53,347 bases of DNA from an uncultured Tateyamaria sp. (lineage in GTDB: Bacteria > Pseudomonadota > Alphaproteobacteria > Rhodobacterales > Rhodobacteraceae), in contig NZ_CANNGP010000031.1 of assembly GCF_947504105.1 (NCBI RefSeq), forward strand, positions 1 to 53,347, given 5' to 3'. Of the stretch, positions 23,541 to 32,435 are shown piece by piece; position 1 is the stretch's first letter; the number at the start of each line of letters is the position of its first letter. The notes under the pieces are model-generated. The model ran no database searches, was not told the origin of the DNA, and saw only the letters and a list, made by a program, of their open reading frames with translations. The translations under genes and the position numbers were made by a program.

Positions 23541-24238
23541 TATTTGTCCTCCGCTGTGATGGTTGCTATCGCTTCGTCAACGAACCTCTGCATGAAGCCA
23601 GCTGCCTGTGAATTCGGTCTGTGCTTGAAGATGGACGACCCCATGAATGATGCTTCCGAGATCGCTGCGTAAGTGGGGATGCTGTTCTTGAACGCCTCGA
23701 TCCCCTTCGCTTTGAGAGCGCTCATAAACCCGGAGTACACGTTGGTTGCCAAGTTCACCCGCGTCACCAAAACCTTGATCTTTGGTTTGCGCTCCATCTG
23801 TTTGGCGATGGTCTGAATCTTTGCGTAGACTTCCTCCGTTTGAACCAGGTCAAACCGCCCAGCGTTCGCGGGAATGATCGTCAAATCCGCGATAGCCGCC
23901 GCCGCAAATGAAGCTTGAGAGTTGTACCCCCCACAGTCGATGATGACGTAATCAAAGCCGTCGCTGGCTTCGTCAATTTTGTCGATCATTTCACCCACAA
24001 GGCGCTGTGCAGCCTGCGGGTCATCTCCACCCGATGGGTTCTCAAGGAAGTGCACTGGGAACGGCATGTTTTCTGGCGATCCCATCACAGCCTCTGTGAG
24101 CATCGCGCGCTCATCGGCGTCGATGAGAGACACCTTCGAACCGCGTGTGGTCAGGGCGTCTGCGAGATGTATTGCGGTTGTTGTTTTGCCTACGCCACCC
24201 TTGGTGGTGTAGATCGCTATTACCTTTGCATCATTCAT
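23540..24238 (-). CDS. parA: ParA partition ATPase
   Basis: 232 residues, the small ParA type with no N-terminal DNA-binding domain. The deviant Walker A KGGVGKTTTAIHLADAL is at residue 13, LIDADERAML follows near 38, and DYVIIDCGGYNSQASF is the Walker B segment near 93. It moves plasmid copies over the nucleoid together with the DNA-binding partner encoded immediately downstream. The untranslated region upstream carries the repeats expected of the centromere. Confidence 0.92.
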   Translation of the reverse strand: MNDAKVIAIYTTKGGVGKTTTAIHLADALTTRGSKVSLIDADERAMLTEAVMGSPENMPFPVHFLENPSGGDDPQAAQRLVGEMIDKIDEASDGFDYVIIDCGGYNSQASFAAAAIADLTIIPANAGRFDLVQTEEVYAKIQTIAKQMERKPKIKVLVTRVNLATNVYSGFMSALKAKGIEAFKNSIPTYAAISEASFMGSSIFKHRPNSQAAGFMQRFVDEAIATITAEDK

Positions 24239-24316
24239 TTCATCACCTGCAATTTCAGAACGGCTTCTTCAAGGCCATGTGTGCATGTGTCCTTATGGGA
24301 TTATTAAACACCTCCG

Positions 24317-24364
24317 ACAAGCGCACAAGCGCACAAGCGCACAAGCGCACAAGCGCACAAGCGC
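24317..24364. repeat. Six tandem ACAAGCGC repeats, likely centromere (parS/parC)
   Basis: Six exact head-to-tail copies of the octamer ACAAGCGC lie about 80 bp upstream of the parA start. Further copies of the GCGCACA core, and looser CACATA and CACACA forms, continue to about 24510. Short tandem octamers in front of a ParA plus RHH operon are the usual centromere and operator for such proteins. Confidence 0.75.
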
Positions 24365-24508
24365 ATATGCACATAAGCTCGTCTTAACATATGTGATTAA
24401 GCGCACATTACACTACGCGCACACTTTAATAGTCACACATGGTCACACGCTCTTAACCACATATGCACATAGTATCACAGCATCATATGGGCGCACAACC
24501 ATATTCGC

Positions 24509-24536
24509 ACAGTGCACTATGTACATAGTGCACTGT
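24509..24536. repeat. Perfect 28-bp palindrome
   Basis: ACAGTGCACTATGT is followed at once by its exact reverse complement, centred between 24522 and 24523. It ends the repeat-rich stretch between parA and the next plus-strand gene. It has no loop or T-run, so it is more likely a dimeric protein site than a terminator; a role in partition, recombination or replication is possible. Confidence 0.8.
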
Positions 24537-24585
24537 TGGGATGCGGGTGGGTTTGCACGCTGTCTCGGTGTCAAAGTTGCCTCTA

Positions 24586-24610
24586 ACTAAATACAGTTTG
24601 ACTTTAGTTA
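24586..24610 (+). promoter_or_regulatory. Shared 25-bp motif, copy 3, with inverted repeat
   Basis: Begins ACTAAATACAGTTTGAC. It overlaps a 9-bp inverted repeat, CTAACTAAA (24583-24591) and TTTAGTTAG (24603-24611), separated by 11 bases. A TTGACT inside it could be a -35 box for the gene at 24684. This is the most symmetrical of the copies. Confidence 0.55.
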
Positions 24611-24683
24611 GATTCGGACGCAGGTTTGCCGCGAGCTGAGCATAGATCTCGGCTTTGTGTGAAAATCTCGGAAGGAGACAAAA

Positions 24684-25949
24684 ATGTCCGATTTCAGTTT
24701 CGGAGACGACCGCCCTCAACGGAAACACCATGGCGACGTGCTTTTGGAGGTTGAGAGCGTTGACCTGGAGGCGCGATCCGTCTCCGGGACCGAAGTGCAT
24801 ACTGGTGAAGCCTTCACCATTTCACTGGCCACGCCACAGGAGTTCGCGAAGCACTTCGTCAGCTCACAAGATCACCACCGTCCATTTGAAGAGCGCGTTG
24901 CATCCGCCGAAAAGCGCTTCGAAAACCGGCCCGCACTTGTGCCCGGTGGCGACGAGGTGAAGACCCTCAAAGTTGAGGTCGGTTCGGTTGTGTCATTGGA
25001 AAATTCCCGGACCTTCCAAACCCCAGAAGGGGAGGAAAAAACCGCCGCCGGTTGGCCAAAGTCAGTGGTTCGTGATCCCGCTCAAGAGGCTGTTCTCACC
25101 GGAACAGTTCAGGCGACCCATTACGACACAAAAGCTGGCCAGCGGATCGATGTCACTGTCGTCAAAGAGCAAGAAGCGCAGAACATTACCGACTTCGATC
25201 TTGAAGGTGCGTTTACGGGCCAGTGGGATGACGTTCCCTTGACGCAGACCGGCGTGGTGGTTGCTATCCGCAATCAGCGGGGCGAAACCACCACCGCCAA
25301 TTTGACAACTCCGTATCGCAAGTATGATCCCGAGCCATCTTTGGAGGCGGCGCTTGATGCCCCTCAAGGATCATACCAGATCTTTGCGGCGGCTGTCATA
25401 GCGGCAAAGACAGATACACGGGACTTTGACGACCTCAAGATCAATGAGCGTGTCAGTCCGCAGAAAGCTGAAATCGCTCGCAAAATCTATGATGCGGTCG
25501 CTGCAAACCCAGATAACCCACCCTTCGAAATCACTGTGATGCCCATGGCGAAGACCCAGTTCATCCCTGGGGATTCACTGAAAAACTTCATGCGCGACTA
25601 TCACGGTACGCGGAACGGGAAACCAAGCGAAGACCAGAAGCCAGACCCGGCCGCAAGCTACCAAGGGAAAGGCTTTGTGCCTTCCGTTGTTGCGCTATCG
25701 AGAGATCCGAAAGGCCCTGATGTTTCACCGGCGTCAGCAAGGACGGTCTTCCCCGAGAACAAGTTCAGTTTCAAAGAGATCGGACAACAGGCGGAGACAC
25801 CGGCACGCAAGTTGCGCGAGATCGGGGTGGAAGCCACGGTGAAGGTGCATGGTGAAACCTTCGGGGCCAATGCTGGGGGTCCAACCCCAGATGCGAAGCC
25901 CGAAGCACCCGTCCGCAAGAAGTCTTTCGACACTGCTCCGAGCCTCTGA
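24684..25949 (+). CDS. Hypothetical protein paired with the giant polyvalent gene, 421 aa
   Basis: A soluble, polar protein with no domain I recognise and no signal peptide. An excellent ribosome site (GGAAGGAGA) precedes ATG 24684. The N-terminal 60 residues look like a small beta-rich domain (HGDVLLEVESVDLEARSVSG), the middle continues as alternating strands (VVVAIRNQRGETTTANLTTP), and the last 100 are Pro-rich and probably flexible. Only 15 bases separate it from the giant gene downstream, so the two form an operon; it may be a cofactor of, or be transferred with, that protein. Confidence 0.75.
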   Translation: MSDFSFGDDRPQRKHHGDVLLEVESVDLEARSVSGTEVHTGEAFTISLATPQEFAKHFVSSQDHHRPFEERVASAEKRFENRPALVPGGDEVKTLKVEVGSVVSLENSRTFQTPEGEEKTAAGWPKSVVRDPAQEAVLTGTVQATHYDTKAGQRIDVTVVKEQEAQNITDFDLEGAFTGQWDDVPLTQTGVVVAIRNQRGETTTANLTTPYRKYDPEPSLEAALDAPQGSYQIFAAAVIAAKTDTRDFDDLKINERVSPQKAEIARKIYDAVAANPDNPPFEITVMPMAKTQFIPGDSLKNFMRDYHGTRNGKPSEDQKPDPAASYQGKGFVPSVVALSRDPKGPDVSPASARTVFPENKFSFKEIGQQAETPARKLREIGVEATVKVHGETFGANAGGPTPDAKPEAPVRKKSFDTAPSL

Positions 25950-25964
25950 TCGGGGCAGGGGCAT

Positions 25965-28900
25965 ATGGCATACTTTCTACCGCTCAACGATGGCAGATTT
26001 GTTTCTGCCATCGTTGAGAACAAGCATGTGGACGGCAACCGTGGCCACTCTCTTGCCGTATGGACTGCGCAGGAGGAGGGCAGGGCGCGTACACGTCTGA
26101 GGTCGGCGCTGATGCGATCTCGCGCTCCGATTTCTGAGGTAGCCGCCGCCAACGGTGGCTCTGTCGTTTTGATGCCGCTCAGATTTGCCAATGGCCCATT
26201 CTGGTCAGACTTCATCGACCGGCCGATTGGCCAAAGCCACTCTGCTGAACTTTACGAGACAGACAAGCTTGGTGCTGCCATCAAGCGGTTTTCGGACGCG
26301 AGCGGGTTTGAAATTCGCGACCCTGATCTGATTGGGCGCAACCGATATGGATATCAGGTGTATGACCGCAGCCTGGGCCGCACGGCGCACAAGATCGGCA
26401 ATCATCGGGATATGGTGCCGGAGTGGCGACGCAAGGATGGGTATCTCTATGGGCAGCAGCACCCTGAGATGTTTTTCAGGGCGTACAATGAATACGACCT
26501 TGCGGAAAATGCGCGGTCAATCTTTATCGAAATGGCGAACGGTGACCGGCTGACCGACGCCGATATCGACCAGCTTGCTTCCGCGTTAAGCACGGCGGAC
26601 TTTCAGGTTCGGCCGAGAGAACTGATGGAGCACGTGGAAGCCGAAATAAGCCGCTGCATCGCGAGCGGCGAAGTCGCAGGCCGGTCAAACCTCGATGCCA
26701 TTATGGCCACGTTCCCCCGCTCACGCGAACGGACAGCTGCCGCGATCATCAATCAGCAGTATTCAACCCCATATCCGTTTGGATTGGCCGCATCGCAAAT
26801 CTTTGACGAGCTGGACGGAAAGCCTGTCTTGGAGCCGACCATTGGCAATGGAGCCTTAGCAGCCCCATTCGCGGCCTCTGGGGCGGCTGTCACAGGCTTC
26901 GAGATTGATCATGGCCGGTTTATCCGTGCCACGCGAGCGCTGGGCGCGCATGGGGCGACCATTGAGGAAGGGAACTTTCTCGATAGCGTCCAGCACTTGG
27001 AGGCGGCGACGTTCGATTTTGTTCTCGCAAACCCACCTTTCGACAAACTGGGTGAGAGCCAAGATATCCCTGTTGGTGCTGCCACCTTTACGACTGACCG
27101 CCTTCATTACGCCATCGCAGTTGAGGCTCTTCAAAGGCTCAAACCAGGCGGCGATGCCTTCTTTGTGTTGCCCACGAGCTTCGTCAATCCAGAGGAAAAG
27201 CAAGGCACTGCGAAGCGTTTTCACAATCTGATGAAGCTTTCCTTCGACCATGTGGAGGAGGCTATCGCTGATGGACGTCTGTATCAGGGCATGGGCACGA
27301 ATGTCCCTGTTCAAGTCTATGCGGCTCGCGGCTTTCGTTCAGAGTTGCATCCCTTCGCAAAGCTGAACGACCCCGAGTTTGTAGGAACACCTCGTTCCCT
27401 CAAGACGTTCACTGATCTCTATGAGTGGGCAGATGACTGCCGGGTGGTCTTCGGCCTATCGGATTTGTCGGATCGTCCTGCGAACGGTGTGCCGTCTGAG
27501 CCAGTGCCCGACGCACCCCGTTCTGATCACGAAGACGCTCCTGAAGCAACGGAGACGCCAGCATCTGAGACTGAAACGCCGCGCAAACGCTCTCAGAGCA
27601 CCGGAGACGGGCCAGAGGGCACTGTAGAGCAGCTTGGACCGTCAGAGACGACAACGCCCCAGGAGGCCCCTTCTGGCGCGTCTACGCCCGTTCTTGAGGA
27701 CGATCCCCTCCCTCGTTGGCTGACGGACAGCTTAGCCAGCGACGAAAATCAGGCTTATCGGCCGTTTTCTCGCGCAGGACAGCCCAGTTCCGTTGTTCCG
27801 AACTCATTGTCGGGCGCGATTTATGAAGCTCTTGAGAACCTGTCGGCCAAACTGCGGGCAGAACACGGCTCTGACTATGACGTTGACGCATATGTTGCGG
27901 ATGCGCTCCGCATCCCCAAAGCGGAGCTTCTGAAAGGTGATCGTCTGTCACCGGAGCAGGTAGATGGCGTTGCGCTCACATTGGACGGCATGTCGGAGGG
28001 CCGGGGGGTTCTCATTGGTGACCTGATGGGCTTGGGGAAGGGGCGAGAGCAGGGGGCCGTTGTTGAAAGCGCCCTGGCGGACGGCGATCCCGTCATGTTC
28101 GTGACCGTTAAGCCCTCGCTGTTTTCCGACTTTCTGGTGCGCGATCTCACCGATGTAAGCCAACGCGCAACAGCAGATCGTATCGAAAGAGGTGAAATCA
28201 ACGTCCATCTCATCAACGATTACGCCGTCCTTTTGGATCGCGATGAGAAGACGATCTATCGTCAGAAGAGTGGTGCCAAGGGCAAGGAGAAATATGCGCT
28301 TCCAATAGACGCAAACGTCGTTGCCAGCTCGTACTCCCAGTTTCAGAAGGCCGACACTGGCGCGTTGCGCCTGCAAGCCGTCAAGGACTGGTTGCAGCAT
28401 CAATTTGATCAAGGCCGCTCGCCTCGTGTCCTTCTGGATGAGGCTCACAAGGCAGCATCTCCGTCATCCAATACGGGCATGTTTTTCTCCAATCTGTGCC
28501 GCTTTGTAGAGGATCGGGGTGGGTCGGTTATCTGGTCATCAGCAACCGGGATCAAAACTGGGCAGCACATCGATCTGTACTATAGCGCCCTTCCCGATAC
28601 CGGCCTGGGTAAGTCGGAGCTGTTGGAGATTATGGCGGGTGGGGACTCTCTGTCCCTTCAGGAGGCGTTGTCACATGAGATGGCTGCCAACGGGTCTTTG
28701 TTTGTGCGTCAGCTTGCAGACCAAGGCATCTGGCGCGACCTGCCACGCTTGGTGGATTTTGACCCGGCTAAGATCAATCGCGTGCGTGAAAGCGTTGATG
28801 ATGCAACCAGCATTCTGCGAGACGTGATCGATTTTGTTCCAGTCATTGAAGATCTCGCGAAGCAAATCGCTAAGGAGGAGTTTGGGGGTTCGATCTTCCG

Positions 28901-31900
28901 AAATGGCGTGAACAAACTGAAGTTGGACACAAACTCCCCAGTCACCAATCTGCACCACTTTTCGGGGTATCTCACGCTTGCTGCAAAGGGCCAGTTCCTA
29001 GAGGAGCTGGTCACAGACAGCCTGTCGAGAGGCGAAAAGCCGGTCTTTGCTATCGAACATCTCGGTCGGAGCATCCTGGATTGGAAAATGGCGCGTCCCG
29101 GTGAGCTGAAGGAGGACGGCAACGGCGGCAAATTCTTCGACACGCCACCTAACCTGGCGGATGTGTTGAGACGCTATGTCGATGTCGCCATGAAGGTCAA
29201 AGCAACCGACGCGCTGGGTAACCAGCTCCTTATCGATCTGAGTGATCAGCTATCGGGTTTTGCGCAAGGCCTCACCGATCAGATCGACAATGCAGACCTC
29301 GCCTATATGCGGGTGGATGGCGCGGATATGATCCATGCCAAGCTTCACGAAATGGGCTTGAGCAGTGGTGAGCTGACAGGACGGACCACAAGCGGTGGGA
29401 TAGGTGTCCTGGGCGAAGATAATGGTCGCTTTTACGTTCACGAATTTGACAAAGGTGGGGCCAAGGCGAACCTGCAAACAGCGAACAGGTTCAACAATGG
29501 TGATCTGGATGCCCTGATCCTGAACAAATCAGCAAGCACGGGTATTTCTCTGCACGCTGCGCAATCTGTCGGGGACGATCTCCGCCGCCGCTGCATGATT
29601 AAGATGGAGTTGCAGGCCGACATCGTAGATGAGCGGCAGATCGAGGGCAGGGTAAACCGGAACGGTCAGGTCGAAGGACCACGCTACGTGTCGCCTTTGA
29701 CGGGCTTCGTGTCCGACGACAGGTTGGCCAGCCTCTTCAACCGCAAGAACAGATCTCTGTCAGCGTCCACAAATGCCACGCGCGAGAACAGCACAAACAT
29801 TGACGAGGTGGTCGACCTTCTCAATCCAATCGGTCGTCAGGTCGTATTCGACTATCTCACCAGCAACCCTCAGCTCGCAGCGGGATTGGATATCGACGTT
29901 GGCAAGGACACTTTCTCGGATGACAGCCTAACCCGGAAGTTGCTGGGACGCCTGATCGTCCGTCCTTTGGATGAACAGATGCGCATCGTGGGCGAGATCG
30001 ATGTGCAGTATCAGATGCGCTCTGAGTTCCTGGATAGACGGGGCCTCAATCCAAACAAGAGTCCGCGGCGGGACTGGCGTGGCGAGATCGTGGATCAGGA
30101 GGTTCTGCTTGCCGAAAACCGCGCCTCCGGTATGGGTGCAAAACCCGTGTATTTGACGACTGTGGAAGCGCCTACGGTGATCGCTCCTATCGAATACGAT
30201 CAGGTTGTTCGTGCCGTCAAACGTGGTCTTTCGCAGTCTCAGCTTGTCGGTGATCTCCCTGAATTGATGAGCAAAGCCTTCGAGGAAAACGGCCTCCCGA
30301 AGTTCAAAAGCCGTCCTTGGAACAAGACGGTTGGGATGATGGATCGCTCTTTCTTCTCGACTGGTGAAACCCGCGATGTCCCCAAAATGGTTGACGAACT
30401 TCAACAATTTATGGTGCGTCACCACCCAGACCGAGCGGATGAAAGCAAACTCAAATCGGATGGCGACAAGGCCAAGTTATTGACCCTACGCAATGCGTTG
30501 ATGCTGTCCAACCTGGCGCGTCACATAGAGGTTGGACGAGCTGTCTTTTTGAACCCTGCTCTCGTACCTGCGCTGGAGGACACCCGGCTGACAAGAGTGG
30601 TGCAAGGGTCACAGGGGGAGGAGGGCTGGATCCCTGCGGTCGTGACTAACTACAGCGCGTCAGGCTCCTATCCCTTGGACCCCGACTATCACGCCTTTGG
30701 TGTGGCAGTTCCAGGCGAACCGGAGCCAATCCAAGTGAAACTCGGAAATGTCGCGCGCCATCTGCGCAGCATGGATGAGTTTGCAGACTCTTGGCATCGG
30801 GCACAGTTCGCGGTTCCAACCGAAGACTTCCTTCTCAGGTTTGCTCGCGAGGACAATCTGAGTGTCATCCAAGACTGGCTTGTTGATCACGCTGAGAACA
30901 GCACTCTGTTCGAGCGGGCGAAACCAGAAGGGCGCGTGGCGGACAAGACGTTGCCAAAGGTCTTCACGCGACGGCCGGAACTGGCCGCTCTTTATGAAGC
31001 ATTGTTCGACCGAACCGTTGCCGGTGAGATCATGGAGCAAAAAACCGTCCTGACGGGAAACATGTTCCGCTCGATGCTGCTCACTCGCCAGAAGAACGGG
31101 CAGAGCGCTGGCACGAAAATCCAGTTCAGTGACAGCAAGGGTGTTTGGCACCACGGGATCGAGGTCGGCGGTGGCCCGAAGAATGAGAAGATGCGCCGCA
31201 TCCGAGACAAAGCGCAGGTAACGGCCAGCAGCTCAGCAAACATCACATCGCCGGAACAGCTCTCACAACTCTTTGGGCTTGCGATGGATCAGGACAGTTA
31301 TCAGCCATACTATCGCACTGCTGGCCAACGCCCACCGTCCGCATTTGGTCGCGTTGATGCGATCTATGATGCTGTTGGCGATGTTACCCTCGGTGATCGT
31401 CTGCGTCAGGAAAGCCTTCCGCCAATTCAGGAGGGCATTCGGGCACCGAGCTGTGTGTTTGTTGGCCCAGACGTGTTTAGTGAGAAGCTGCTGGAACCTC
31501 GCAATCACGTCTACAAAGGTATTAACGCTTTAGCTGGCGTGAACATCAGTCCTCACAAAGCCGAAGACCCGGAGATGAACGCCATTGGTGCCTTTGGCGT
31601 GTCCTATGCTGAGTTGAAGAACGCATTGGCCTCCAGCTTCAAGGAATTGAAGCGCGGAGAGATGTATTACTTTCCTCTGAAGGGATCAGCATCTGTCATC
31701 TTCAACCCGAAAAACCGCATCCTTCAGGATGAATTCCCGGATCTGGTTGAACTGGGATCGAACAAGAGCGCGATCTACCTCAATGGGGCGCACTTCAACG
31801 CTCCAACTGGGATGGTCGGCCACGCGATCCCTTGGGACTACGATGATCAAGGTCTAGTGCCCAGTGCAGCTGATACCCACAGACGGGTGACTGAGGCACT

Positions 31901-32090
31901 TATCCGTCTCAGCGAGGTCGCAGAGCAACCAGTGCTCCTGTCTGGTGCAGCGAGGGTAATTTCCGAACGGCTGGATTCCGCATTTTTCGAGATGAAGCGC
32001 GAAGTCGCTCAGTCTTTGGATGTGGACGCCAAGGTTGAGGTCGTGAACGCGAGTCGCCCCAAAAGGGCGTTTATGGAGTCAACAACATGA
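25965..32090 (+). CDS. Giant DarB-like polyvalent protein: adenine methyltransferase plus SF2 helicase
   Basis: 2041 residues. A methyltransferase domain has motif I LEPTIGNGALAAPF near 288 and motif IV ANPPF near 355, as in N6-adenine enzymes. An acidic Pro/Thr-rich linker (about 500-580) leads to a strawberry-notch-type helicase: GDLMGLGKGRE (Walker A, about 683), LLDEAHKA (about 824), and a C-lobe motif IV-VI block with DERQIEGRVNRNGQ near 1223. The remaining 750 residues are unassigned. Fused methylase-helicase giants such as phage P1 DarB travel with the DNA and protect it from restriction. By analogy this protein may be delivered through the plasmid's secretion system, but that is inference. 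Confidence 0.8.
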   Translation: MAYFLPLNDGRFVSAIVENKHVDGNRGHSLAVWTAQEEGRARTRLRSALMRSRAPISEVAAANGGSVVLMPLRFANGPFWSDFIDRPIGQSHSAELYETDKLGAAIKRFSDASGFEIRDPDLIGRNRYGYQVYDRSLGRTAHKIGNHRDMVPEWRRKDGYLYGQQHPEMFFRAYNEYDLAENARSIFIEMANGDRLTDADIDQLASALSTADFQVRPRELMEHVEAEISRCIASGEVAGRSNLDAIMATFPRSRERTAAAIINQQYSTPYPFGLAASQIFDELDGKPVLEPTIGNGALAAPFAASGAAVTGFEIDHGRFIRATRALGAHGATIEEGNFLDSVQHLEAATFDFVLANPPFDKLGESQDIPVGAATFTTDRLHYAIAVEALQRLKPGGDAFFVLPTSFVNPEEKQGTAKRFHNLMKLSFDHVEEAIADGRLYQGMGTNVPVQVYAARGFRSELHPFAKLNDPEFVGTPRSLKTFTDLYEWADDCRVVFGLSDLSDRPANGVPSEPVPDAPRSDHEDAPEATETPASETETPRKRSQSTGDGPEGTVEQLGPSETTTPQEAPSGASTPVLEDDPLPRWLTDSLASDENQAYRPFSRAGQPSSVVPNSLSGAIYEALENLSAKLRAEHGSDYDVDAYVADALRIPKAELLKGDRLSPEQVDGVALTLDGMSEGRGVLIGDLMGLGKGREQGAVVESALADGDPVMFVTVKPSLFSDFLVRDLTDVSQRATADRIERGEINVHLINDYAVLLDRDEKTIYRQKSGAKGKEKYALPIDANVVASSYSQFQKADTGALRLQAVKDWLQHQFDQGRSPRVLLDEAHKAASPSSNTGMFFSNLCRFVEDRGGSVIWSSATGIKTGQHIDLYYSALPDTGLGKSELLEIMAGGDSLSLQEALSHEMAANGSLFVRQLADQGIWRDLPRLVDFDPAKINRVRESVDDATSILRDVIDFVPVIEDLAKQIAKEEFGGSIFRNGVNKLKLDTNSPVTNLHHFSGYLTLAAKGQFLEELVTDSLSRGEKPVFAIEHLGRSILDWKMARPGELKEDGNGGKFFDTPPNLADVLRRYVDVAMKVKATDALGNQLLIDLSDQLSGFAQGLTDQIDNADLAYMRVDGADMIHAKLHEMGLSSGELTGRTTSGGIGVLGEDNGRFYVHEFDKGGAKANLQTANRFNNGDLDALILNKSASTGISLHAAQSVGDDLRRRCMIKMELQADIVDERQIEGRVNRNGQVEGPRYVSPLTGFVSDDRLASLFNRKNRSLSASTNATRENSTNIDEVVDLLNPIGRQVVFDYLTSNPQLAAGLDIDVGKDTFSDDSLTRKLLGRLIVRPLDEQMRIVGEIDVQYQMRSEFLDRRGLNPNKSPRRDWRGEIVDQEVLLAENRASGMGAKPVYLTTVEAPTVIAPIEYDQVVRAVKRGLSQSQLVGDLPELMSKAFEENGLPKFKSRPWNKTVGMMDRSFFSTGETRDVPKMVDELQQFMVRHHPDRADESKLKSDGDKAKLLTLRNALMLSNLARHIEVGRAVFLNPALVPALEDTRLTRVVQGSQGEEGWIPAVVTNYSASGSYPLDPDYHAFGVAVPGEPEPIQVKLGNVARHLRSMDEFADSWHRAQFAVPTEDFLLRFAREDNLSVIQDWLVDHAENSTLFERAKPEGRVADKTLPKVFTRRPELAALYEALFDRTVAGEIMEQKTVLTGNMFRSMLLTRQKNGQSAGTKIQFSDSKGVWHHGIEVGGGPKNEKMRRIRDKAQVTASSSANITSPEQLSQLFGLAMDQDSYQPYYRTAGQRPPSAFGRVDAIYDAVGDVTLGDRLRQESLPPIQEGIRAPSCVFVGPDVFSEKLLEPRNHVYKGINALAGVNISPHKAEDPEMNAIGAFGVSYAELKNALASSFKELKRGEMYYFPLKGSASVIFNPKNRILQDEFPDLVELGSNKSAIYLNGAHFNAPTGMVGHAIPWDYDDQGLVPSAADTHRRVTEALIRLSEVAEQPVLLSGAARVISERLDSAFFEMKREVAQSLDVDAKVEVVNASRPKRAFMESTT

Positions 32091-32110
32091 AAAGGCAGTC
32101 TGAATTTAGA
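32086..32110 (-). promoter_or_regulatory. Shared 25-bp motif, copy 4
   Basis: On the minus strand it reads TCTAAATTCAGACTG and ends TTTTCATG. It overlaps the stop codon of the giant gene and opens the non-coding stretch before the replication-type gene. Confidence 0.5.
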
Positions 32111-32435
32111 TTGACCGGGAGAATAGATAATGCGTATAGATTTTGAGGGGGGGGCCATCACGTGCGCTAGGTTTAGTGCTACACTGGTTCCGAATCATAA
32201 TACGCTAACGCGAAAAATAAGCCGAGCATAGCCATCTAAACACGAAAAACCCGCGAGGCGCGGGGCCATCACGGGTCATTCATAGGTTCAAAACCAGTTA
32301 GCAGCTGGTCACAATTCTCACCTATGAACCTATGGATTTCCCGACATTTTGCAACTGAAAAAGCGCTCCTGAGCGAACAATTTCTGCTTGTTCGATGGTC
32401 CGCAGCCTCGCCTGTCTGAACAGGAGAGACTGATC
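32111..32435. other. Candidate replication-control region
   Basis: About 325 bases without a convincing gene. It holds a 12-bp direct repeat GGGGCCATCACG (32151-32162 and 32262-32273), an inverted repeat CATAGGTTCA (32281-32290) with TGAACCTATG (32325-32334), a tandem-like CCTATGAACCTATGG at 32321, a run of eight G at 32147-32154, and a minus-strand terminator. The contents suit an origin or leader controlling the DnaA-domain protein downstream. No DnaA box or clear iteron array was identified. Confidence 0.4.
32245..32264 (-). terminator. Intrinsic terminator on the minus strand
   Basis: On the minus strand CCCGCG, a three-base loop and CGCGGG are followed directly by TTTTT. There is no minus-strand gene upstream of it, so it may end an antisense RNA that starts within or before the replication-type gene. 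Confidence 0.6.

Noticed and set aside
24145-24387. A repetitive frame with alternating Ala-Gln-Ala-His and Lys-Arg-Thr-Ser
   Set aside because: It only translates the ACAAGCGC tandem repeats and runs antisense to parA.
30411-30510. A J-domain-like HHPDRADES segment inside the giant protein
   Set aside because: The HPDR string alone is too short, and the expected preceding and following J-domain helices are not evident.
32130-32231. A 33-codon frame (MRIDFEGGAITCAR) after the giant gene with a purine-rich leader
   Set aside because: It crosses a run of eight G, has no recognisable product and overlaps likely control elements; too weak to call a gene.
32234-32250. An eighth copy of the shared motif (TCTAAACACG)
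   Set aside because: Only the first nine positions agree; the TG element and the T-rich end are missing.
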